Assembly: GCA_038330145.1 (NCBI GenBank)
Contig: JBBQNR010000054.1
Location: 1 to 20,009 of the forward strand
From: JBBQNR01 sp038330145
Lineage (GTDB): Bacteria; Actinomycetota; Thermoleophilia; Solirubrobacterales; JBBDJG01
Direction: 5' to 3'
Length of the DNA: 20,009 nt
A program made the position numbers and the translations under genes. The notes under the pieces were generated by a model. That model was not told where the DNA came from. It saw nothing but the letters and a program-made list of their open reading frames with translations, and ran no database searches. This document shows, piece after piece, positions 14,779 through 20,009 of the stretch (positions are counted from its first letter, which is position 1; every line of letters begins with the position of its first letter).

Positions 14779-15795
14779 ATGACGGAAGAAGCGGGTCCAG
14801 ACACAGCTGCAACGATTGCGAGCTCCAGAGCGCGTGCGAACGTGGACCCCTCCGCAGCCGCCGATCGCCACGATTCGATGCGTGCCCGGGATGACAGGCT
14901 GGTACACCAGGCGTTCGTTTACGGCTCCCCCGAAGAGTTCGTCGCCGGCATGGCGCCATTCGTGCGCGAAGGTCTCGAACGCGGCGACACCGTGTTCGCG
15001 GCTGCCCACCGCCCCAACGTCGAAGCGCTGCGCGAGGAGCTCGGCAAAGAGAGTGAGTTCGTCCAGCTGCACGACACGACTGAGTGGTGCGTGCAGCCCT
15101 ACGAACGCCTGCAGGCGTTTCTGAGCCTTGTCGATGAGCTGCCCGAGGGCACGACGTTGCGCGCCATGGGGGAACCCGTGTGGGTGGGATCGGATGCGGT
15201 CCTACGCCAGTGGGGCCGTTACGAGTCGATCATCAACCTCGCGCTCGCCCACGCGCCGATGCGCTTCATCTGCCTCTACGACGGTGCCGCGCTCCCGGAC
15301 GACATACTCGCCTATGCAACCCACACCCACCCGGAGCAGGTGCAGAGCGCCGGCGACACCGTCGCATGCGGTGCGTTCGTTCCGCCCGCGGACTTCGTCC
15401 CAGGCACTCCGGCGGTTCAGCCGCAGGGCCTGACGGAGCTTCCCCTCGATGGCCCCTCGCTCCGACGTACCGTTACCGGCGAGGCGCTGGAGGCCGGCAT
15501 GTCGCTGGAGCGAGCCGAGCAGTTCGTCCTGTCGGCTTACGAGGCCACATCCAACGCTCTCACGCACGGGGGTGGGCCGGTACACGCGCATATCTGGGAG
15601 CACGCCGGCGAGCTGATATTCCGAATCTCCGATTCAGGCCCGGGCCTACACGACCCGTTGGCCGGATGGCTGCCGCCCGCCGACGTGGCAGCCGGCGGAT
15701 GGGGCCTGCCCATAGCGCGGCAGCTCTGCGATGCGCTGGAGATAGTGCCGAGCGAGTCGGGAACGACCGTTTCCCTGCATCTCTCGATCGCCTAG
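14779..15795 (+). CDS. MEDS-domain sensor with RsbW-like HATPase domain
   Basis: A 338-residue cytoplasmic regulator. The N-terminal MEDS (DcmR-type sensory) domain spans about residues 40-195 (LVHQAFVYGSPEEFVAGMAPFVREG, DTVFAAAHRPN, MRFICLYDG). The C-terminal part (about 225-338) is a small GHKL ATPase of the anti-sigma/RsbW type: N box EATSNAL (Asn259), G1 DSGPGL (285), G2 GGWGLPIA (306-313). No HisKA helix or phosphoacceptor His precedes it, so it is more likely an anti-sigma switch kinase or serine kinase than a classical histidine kinase. No STAS antagonist or sigma gene is next to it. The stop codon is inside a copy of the 3'-end repeat. Confidence 0.9.
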   Translation: MTEEAGPDTAATIASSRARANVDPSAAADRHDSMRARDDRLVHQAFVYGSPEEFVAGMAPFVREGLERGDTVFAAAHRPNVEALREELGKESEFVQLHDTTEWCVQPYERLQAFLSLVDELPEGTTLRAMGEPVWVGSDAVLRQWGRYESIINLALAHAPMRFICLYDGAALPDDILAYATHTHPEQVQSAGDTVACGAFVPPADFVPGTPAVQPQGLTELPLDGPSLRRTVTGEALEAGMSLERAEQFVLSAYEATSNALTHGGGPVHAHIWEHAGELIFRISDSGPGLHDPLAGWLPPADVAAGGWGLPIARQLCDALEIVPSESGTTVSLHLSIA

Positions 15796-15844
15796 TGGCC
15801 CTTCTCGAAACGTTTCACCGGGAACGGCGGCCTCCGGGGCCGCC
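15791..15844 (+). repeat. 3'-end repeat element, copy 4 (best-formed copy)
   Basis: Begins CCTAGTGGCCCTTCTCG (the TAG is the MEDS-ATPase stop) and ends CCGCC at the FKBP stop, so it fills the whole 48-base convergent gap. Stem 1: CGTTT (15811-15815) with GAACG (15822-15826). Stem 2: GCGGCC (15827-15832) with GGCCGC (15838-15843). It probably ends transcription from both sides. Confidence 0.75.
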
Positions 15845-16401
15845 TACGCGCCCTTTTTGAGGTCGATGTCGAAGATCAGCGTCGCGTCCGGAGGAATGTC
15901 GGGCGGGTAGCCCTGTGCGCCGTAGGCGAGGTCCGGCGGGATGATCAGCTTGCGCCGGCCGCCCTGCTTCATGCCGACGATGCCCTGGTCCCAGCCCGGG
16001 ATGACGGCGCCTGCGCCGAGCGGCACGTTGAAGCCCTTGCCGGGCTTGTCCCAGGAGGCGTCGAACTCCTTGCCGTTGTCGAACAGCACGCCGACGTACC
16101 TGACGTTGACGGTGTCGCCGGCCTTCGCCGCCTTGCCCTCGCCGACGATCAGGTCCTGGACGACTAGCTTCGACGGCGGGTCACCCTTGCCCTTTGGCAC
16201 CTTGGGCTTCTTGCCGATGCCTGCCTCGCCCGCGGTCGGCGTCACGGTCGCGGCCTTCGGCGTCTCGGGTTGAGGCGTCGTCTGCGTCGGCTGGGTCTGG
16301 ATCGTGACGCTGTCCTTGCTCGATTTGTTGTCGTCACCACAGCCTGCAACCAGGACCAGCGCGGAAAGCGCGATCGTTGTCGCCAGAAGATGCTTTCTCA
16401 T
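15844..16401 (-). CDS. FKBP-type peptidyl-prolyl isomerase lipoprotein
   Basis: Surface-anchored prolyl isomerase of 185 residues that would assist folding of exported proteins. A lipoprotein signal peptide ends in the lipobox LVAGC (Cys21), then a Thr/Pro/Gln-rich linker (about 28-75), then one FKBP domain (about 78-185): VGEGKAAKAGDTVNVRYVG, GKEFDASWD, VIPGWDQGIVGMKQGGRRKL and IPPDLAYGAQGYPPDIPPDATL. These include the usual active-site aromatics and Asp. The start is ATG 16401 with AAGGTGAG immediately upstream. It lies 20 bases after the secreted protein gene and is surely in the same transcript. Confidence 0.95.
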   Translation of the reverse strand: MRKHLLATTIALSALVLVAGCGDDNKSSKDSVTIQTQPTQTTPQPETPKAATVTPTAGEAGIGKKPKVPKGKGDPPSKLVVQDLIVGEGKAAKAGDTVNVRYVGVLFDNGKEFDASWDKPGKGFNVPLGAGAVIPGWDQGIVGMKQGGRRKLIIPPDLAYGAQGYPPDIPPDATLIFDIDLKKGA

Positions 16402-16421
16402 ACTCACCTTTTCGGTAGGGG

Positions 16422-17264
16422 TCATTGGTCGAAGCGCGGGCAGGGCAATTCTGTGGTTCTGACCACGTCGGGAATGGATTGATACCCGAAGAACGCCTGG
16501 AAGCTGACTCTTCCCGACGGCGGGCACCTGGGCGGGGTGAACCAGAACAGCCGCTTCAGCTCCCGCTTGGTCTTCGCGCAGCGGCCGCCGCGGCGCCGCA
16601 AGCAGGCGGCCCTTCGCTTCGTAAGCGTGAAGCCGCGGTTCACGACCCTCGTCTCGGCGATGCTGAACGCGGCCCCGGTCCCGCCACCGGTGGGGCTGTT
16701 GCCGAAGACGAGCTTGTAGCCGTAGCGGCCGTCCTTCGTCGGCTGGTCGAGCAGGTTCATGAAGACCAGCGGCGCGCGGTAGTCCCTCACCACCGGGATG
16801 TCCCGCACGACCGGCGCGCTCTGGTCCTGCTTGCCGAGAATCGCAAGGCTCGCCACCGCCTTCCTGGTCGTGCCCTTGGCGAGGAACAGCCATAGGTCCG
16901 CGGGAATCTGCTCCGTGATGAACGGCCGAGCGTCGACGAGCACACGCCCGGTGCCGACCTGAGAGCGCCCGCAGGACTTCGGATCGCGCGTCCTCTCGAG
17001 CTTCCTGGTGTCGCAGAGAACCCGCTTGCGCAGGAACTCGCGCCGCAGCTTCGCTCCGGCCGGCAGCCTGAGATGGAACTCGGTCGGCTGCGTCGGTATG
17101 CCGCCCGTCGTGTCGTAGCTGCGCTGCGTGTACAGCACGGTGAATCGACCGTCGGGCTTGACGTCGCGAAGCTCGAAGCTGAACTCCTGCACCGGCTCAG
17201 CCAAAGCGGTTGCAGCCGCCGCCAAGACGGCGAGCACGATCGTTGCCAACACGATTCTCCGCAA
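16422..17264 (-). CDS. Secreted protein of unknown function
   Basis: A 280-residue exported protein. Residues 1-22 are a signal peptide (MRRIV, hydrophobic core, ATALA cleavage). The mature protein is beta-rich and basic, with LPAGAKLRREFLRKRVLCDTR, SQVGTGRVLVDARPF and a Cys/Arg-rich region (TKRRAACLRRRGGRCAKTK) near residue 225, ending FFGYQSIPDVVRTTELPCP. The visible cysteines may pair as disulfides. The start is TTG 17264, supported by a strong purine-rich GAGGAGAGG just upstream. It is the first gene of a pair with the FKBP lipoprotein, which suggests the isomerase helps it or similar exported proteins fold. I do not recognise a named family. Confidence 0.85.
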   Translation of the reverse strand: MRRIVLATIVLAVLAAAATALAEPVQEFSFELRDVKPDGRFTVLYTQRSYDTTGGIPTQPTEFHLRLPAGAKLRREFLRKRVLCDTRKLERTRDPKSCGRSQVGTGRVLVDARPFITEQIPADLWLFLAKGTTRKAVASLAILGKQDQSAPVVRDIPVVRDYRAPLVFMNLLDQPTKDGRYGYKLVFGNSPTGGGTGAAFSIAETRVVNRGFTLTKRRAACLRRRGGRCAKTKRELKRLFWFTPPRCPPSGRVSFQAFFGYQSIPDVVRTTELPCPRFDQ

Positions 17265-17338
17265 CGCCTCTCCTCTCTTCCCAGCAGGGATTCTAGGCGC
17301 CGCGAGGTCGCGCGGCTGCGCTACCTACCGGAACGCGC

Positions 17339-18571
17339 CTACGGCGACAGCCGCACCGGCAACGTCTTCAACTGGTTCAGGAACGGGGACTCGACCGAGA
17401 GCGGCGTGCCCGCGAGCTCCATCGCGGGATAGCGCTTGAGCGTCTCCTCGAACAGGATTCGTAACTCGAGCCGTGCCAGGGCGGCACCGAGGCAGAAGTG
17501 ACGGCCACCTGCGCCGAAGGCCTGGTGCTCCGGGTTGCGCCTGACGTCGAAGCGGTCCGGATCCTCGTAGCGCGTCTCGTCGCGGTTGGACGACACGTAC
17601 CACATCACGATCTTCTCGCCCTCGCGAATCTTCTGTCCGTTCAGCTCCGTGTCGCAGGTCGCCGTGCGGCGGAAATGCCCGAAGGCCGGGAACATCCGCA
17701 ACGACTCCTCGACCGTGCCCGGGATCAACGACGGATCAGCGAGCACCAGATCGCGCTGGTCGGGGTTCTCCATCAACGCCCGCATGCCGCTGCAGTACGT
17801 GGCCTTGGTGCTGTCGTTGCCGGCTGCAACCAGCAGGAAGAAGCCCATCACGATCTCGGGGTCCTCGAGCTTCTCGCCGTCGATCTCGCAATGGACCAGC
17901 ACGCTGGTGAGATCGTCGGTCGGGTTCTCGCGCCGCTCGGCGATCAGCTTGCCGCAGCGCTCGAAGATCTCCGGTATGTCCTTTTGCACCACTCCCTCGA
18001 GGCCGAGCGGATTGAGGTCCGGGTCGCCCGCGCCCAGCGCCGAGTTCATGAGGTTGGCCCATACCGCATCGTCCTCGGGCGGAATGCCCATGAAGCTGCC
18101 GATAACGCGCGACACGACGGGCTGCGCCACGTCGGGCACGAGATCACAGGTCTCGAGCCCCGCCACCGCGTCCAGCACGTCGACCGCGATGGCGCGAATC
18201 TCGTCTTCGTGCGCGGCGATCCGCTTCGGCGTGAAGCCGGCCTGGAAGAGCGCCTTGATGCGGTCGTGCTTGGGCGGGTCCATGCCGATGAACATCGCCT
18301 GAACGAGCTCCAGGGGAAATATGTCCGTGACGGCGGTGATGCCGCCGCGCTCCGATGAATACGTGCGCCAGTCGCGACTGACCGTGTGCACGTCGTCCGC
18401 CGTCGTGATCGACCAGAAGCCGTGCTCGTTCGGGTACTCGGTGATGCGCTCGCTCCAGTGAACCGGACAACCGCTGCGGATCTCACGGAAGAGATCGTGC
18501 GGCGGTCCGTCCAGCCAGTGCTCGCGGTCTGTTACCAGCACCTTGTCGAGATTGCTGCGAGTCGAGGTCAA
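17339..18571 (-). CDS. Cytochrome P450 monooxygenase
   Basis: Soluble bacterial class I P450 of 410 residues that needs a ferredoxin and reductase from elsewhere (none in the window). The I-helix oxygen-activation motif is AGNDST (250-255), with Ser254 at the place of the usual Thr followed by Thr255. The ExxR motif is EESLR (Glu289-Arg292). The heme-binding loop is FGAGGRHFCLG with proximal ligand Cys360. MDPPKHDRIKALFQAGFTP is the typical C-helix region. The start is TTG 18571 with GGGAGG and a 5-base spacer. The layout resembles actinobacterial steroid, fatty-acid or terpene P450s, but the substrate cannot be told. It follows the MarR gene by 66 bases on the same strand. Confidence 0.96.
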   Translation of the reverse strand: MTSTRSNLDKVLVTDREHWLDGPPHDLFREIRSGCPVHWSERITEYPNEHGFWSITTADDVHTVSRDWRTYSSERGGITAVTDIFPLELVQAMFIGMDPPKHDRIKALFQAGFTPKRIAAHEDEIRAIAVDVLDAVAGLETCDLVPDVAQPVVSRVIGSFMGIPPEDDAVWANLMNSALGAGDPDLNPLGLEGVVQKDIPEIFERCGKLIAERRENPTDDLTSVLVHCEIDGEKLEDPEIVMGFFLLVAAGNDSTKATYCSGMRALMENPDQRDLVLADPSLIPGTVEESLRMFPAFGHFRRTATCDTELNGQKIREGEKIVMWYVSSNRDETRYEDPDRFDVRRNPEHQAFGAGGRHFCLGAALARLELRILFEETLKRYPAMELAGTPLSVESPFLNQLKTLPVRLSP

Positions 18572-18637
18572 TCGGGCCTCCCGGGTCGCTGCGGCCGAGC
18601 GCCGATCGTAGCGGCTGGAGCCATCGTCGGGCTGTGG

Positions 18638-19132
18638 TCAGGTGCCGCAGCTGGCGTCGGGCCCGGCGACGTCCGGCAGCTTGTCGAGCACCTCCGAAAG
18701 CTTCGCGATCTCCGCCTCGGAGAGCTGGCCCTCGAACAGCTCATGGATCGAGGCGACGTGCGCGCCCGCCGCCGCCTTCAGCTTGTCGCGGCCGGCATCC
18801 GTCAGCTGGGCGTAGGCGATCCGCCGGTCGGTCGCACAGGAGGCCCGCTCGACGAGCCCCGCCTGCTCGAGACCGTCGAGCATCCGGGTCACCCCGGAGG
18901 GGGTCAGCAGCAGCCGGCGGGCCAGGTCGACCCGCTTCAGGCGCTGGTCCGGCTCCCGCGAGAGCACCAGCAGCGCCTCGTAGGCGTTGAGGCTGAGGCC
19001 GTGCTGGGTCTGTAACTGGGCGCTCAGGAGGCGCGTCGTGGAGGCGTAGGCACGCACGAGCCGTGTCCATGCCCGAACCGGCGGGGACACTTCCTGAGAG
19101 GGTGCTTGTGGGGACAATAGTTGCGAAGTCAA
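18638..19132 (-). CDS. MarR-family transcriptional regulator
   Basis: A 164-residue winged-helix regulator. The dimerisation helix (WTRLVRAYASTTRLLSAQLQ) is followed by the winged helix LSLNAYEALLVLSREP, KRVDLARRLLLTPSGVTRMLDGLEQAGLVER and wing ATDRRIAYAQLTDAG, all in normal order, then a C-terminal helix. Start TTG 19132 gives 164 residues and overlaps one of two direct repeats; no good Shine-Dalgarno is seen and a GTG about 14 codons later is possible. It is upstream of the P450 gene and divergent from YceI, so it probably controls both. Confidence 0.92.
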   Translation of the reverse strand: MTSQLLSPQAPSQEVSPPVRAWTRLVRAYASTTRLLSAQLQTQHGLSLNAYEALLVLSREPDQRLKRVDLARRLLLTPSGVTRMLDGLEQAGLVERASCATDRRIAYAQLTDAGRDKLKAAAGAHVASIHELFEGQLSEAEIAKLSEVLDKLPDVAGPDASCGT

Positions 19133-19163
19133 TCTAAGCTGCTACTGTTCTTTGCGTAGTCAA
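19121..19163. promoter_or_regulatory. Direct repeats TTGCG(A/T)AGTCAA in the MarR/YceI divergent region
   Basis: TTGCGAAGTCAA at 19121-19132 and TTGCGTAGTCAA at 19152-19163 differ at one position and are 31 bases apart, about three helical turns. Each has TTG/CAA half-arms. The second lies just before a TATACC (-10-like) at 19167, so bound protein would block YceI transcription, and the first covers the MarR start. Confidence 0.55.
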
Positions 19164-19195
19164 CAATATACCACTCAAGTTAGGAGACACAAGCT

Positions 19196-19738
19196 ATGAG
19201 CACAGCGATTCTTACCGTCGCCCCGGCCGGCACCTGGCAGCTGGACCCCGTCCACTCCCACGTCGGCTTCGAGGTCGACTACCTCGGAGGCAGCTTCAAG
19301 GGCGCGCTTCGCAAGGTCGAGGCACAGCTCGCACGGGACGATCGCGGCGCGACGCTGGAGGGCGTGGCCGAGGTCAGCAGCGTGGACGTCAAGGACGAGA
19401 ACCTGGCGGGCCACCTCCTGGCCCCCGACTTCTTCGACGCCGAGCGTCATCCACAGCTTCGCTTTTCGGCCGAGCAGATAGCTCTCGATGGCGAAGTCGT
19501 GACAGTTGACGGAGAGATCACGATCAAGGGCGTCACGAAGCCGGTGACGGTCACCGGGACAGCCGTGGCGCCGGTCACGGACTACCTGGGCAACGAGCGC
19601 ATCGGCCTGAAGGTGGAGGCCACGGTCGACCGCACCGAGTTCGGTGTCGACTGGAACGCGCAGCTTCCGTCGGGTGACCAGGCGCTCTCGAACGACGTCA
19701 GGATCGCAGCGGAGCTCTACTTCGTGAAGGCGGCCTAG
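19196..19738 (+). CDS. YceI-family lipid-binding protein
   Basis: A 180-residue lipocalin-like beta-barrel protein of the YceI family, which binds polyisoprenoid or other long-chain lipids. Family pattern is clear: GTWQLDPVHSHVGFEVDYLGG, then VDVKDENLAGHLLAPDFFDAERHPQLRFSA, LTIKGVTKPV-like DGEITIKGVTKPVTV, and RIGLKVEATVDRTEFGVDWN. There is no signal peptide, so it is the cytoplasmic form. The start is ATG 19196 with AGGAG at 19182-19186. The FMN reductase start is only 4 bases after its stop, so they are one operon. Confidence 0.95.
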   Translation: MSTAILTVAPAGTWQLDPVHSHVGFEVDYLGGSFKGALRKVEAQLARDDRGATLEGVAEVSSVDVKDENLAGHLLAPDFFDAERHPQLRFSAEQIALDGEVVTVDGEITIKGVTKPVTVTGTAVAPVTDYLGNERIGLKVEATVDRTEFGVDWNAQLPSGDQALSNDVRIAAELYFVKAA

Positions 19739-19742
19739 CGCC

Positions 19743-20009
19743 ATGAAGGTCCTCGGCATATCCGGCAGCACGCGTAGCGGCTCCCACAACTCGGCCCTGC
19801 TGCAAGCCGCAGCAGAGCTGTTCGGCAACGACGTCGAGTTCGAGACGTGGGAGGACCTCAAGGCGGTGCCGCCGTATGACGCGGACGACGACGTCGACCC
19901 GGCCCCGGGCACCCCCCCCCCAATTGGTGGGGGGGGTGGCCCCCCCCACCCCCGCCGGGTAGGCACCCCCGGAAAAAAAACATACAAACCAAGCCCGCAC
20001 CAAAAACCC
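19743..20009 (+). CDS. NADPH-dependent FMN reductase, 5' part only
   Basis: Starts MKVLGISGSTRSGSHNSALL, the flavin-phosphate-binding loop of the NADPH-dependent FMN reductase / quinone reductase family (flavodoxin-like fold), followed by ETWEDLKAVPPYDADDD, which is the usual next segment. It is overlapped by about 4 bases of spacing with YceI and is the second gene of that operon. Only residues 1 to about 56 (to base ~19910) look genuine. The frame stays open to the last base, but the rest is low-complexity sequence at the contig end and should not be trusted as protein. Confidence 0.85.
   Translation, partial: MKVLGISGSTRSGSHNSALLQAAAELFGNDVEFETWEDLKAVPPYDADDDVDPAPGTPPPIGGGGGPPHPRRVGTPGKKTYKPSPHQKP
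19911..20009. other. Low-quality or chimeric contig end
   Basis: Long C-runs, then a CCAATTGG centre, then G-runs, more C-runs and an A-run, ending in AC-rich sequence unlike the ~65-70% GC coding sequence before it. It interrupts the FMN reductase reading frame in content, though not by a stop codon. It looks like a fold-back or error-rich read tail rather than biology. Confidence 0.75.

Noticed and set aside
19175..19987. 270-codon minus-strand open frame over YceI and the FMN reductase
   Set aside because: Antisense shadow whose first part comes from the artefact-like contig end; YceI on the plus strand is unmistakable.

Overview
The window reads as ordinary chromosome from a high-GC actinobacterium. 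GC content, actinobacterial-type secreted and regulatory proteins, frequent GTG/TTG starts and the gene mix (MEDS-ATPase regulator, SCP2-like protein, acyl-CoA/SDR genes with a TetR, P450 with a MarR) suggest the Thermoleophilia/Solirubrobacterales, but that placement is inference from gene style, not from a marker gene. I see no tRNA, rRNA, CRISPR array, transposase, integrase or phage gene. The left edge cuts a gene on the minus strand. The last ~100 bases look like a degraded contig end.

Layout. 1-3259 (minus): a truncated GAF-PAS-GAF-GGDEF-EAL cyclic-di-GMP protein, then a YihY/BrkB membrane protein. 3363-4505 (plus): a secreted SGNH/GDSL esterase. 4742-6273 (minus): an orphan KdpD-like sensor histidine kinase and a cold-shock protein with a clear terminator. 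6522-7592 (plus): a patatin-like phospholipase. 7662-8890 (minus): an SCP2-like protein and a MerR regulator. 9004-10905 (plus): a large polytopic membrane protein with conserved-looking His/Asp motifs and an FixH/YtkA-like outer domain, divergent from the MerR gene across a candidate operator. 10933-11893 (minus): a tiny Pro-Glu-tailed protein and a membrane-anchored HExxH protein. 12248-14666 (plus): a probable operon of TetR, hotdog thioesterase, SDR oxidoreductase and a small basic protein. 14779-15795 (plus): a MEDS-plus-ATPase anti-sigma-type sensor behind a candidate sigma-B-like promoter. 15844-17264 (minus): a secreted protein and an FKBP lipoprotein. 17339-19132 (minus): a cytochrome P450 and a MarR regulator. 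19196-end (plus): YceI and the start of an NADPH-dependent FMN reductase, divergent from MarR.

The most unusual signal is not a gene. A roughly 55-nt structured sequence beginning CCTAGTGGCCC occurs four times, always directly at or just after a stop codon and always in a convergent gene junction (4563-4617, 4679-4732 on minus, 7588-7648, 15791-15844). The copies share 31-34 of the first 39 positions with the 15791 copy (counted by hand), and their predicted stems show compensatory changes. This looks like a dispersed 3'-end RNA element or bidirectional terminator family and is the best candidate here for something undescribed.
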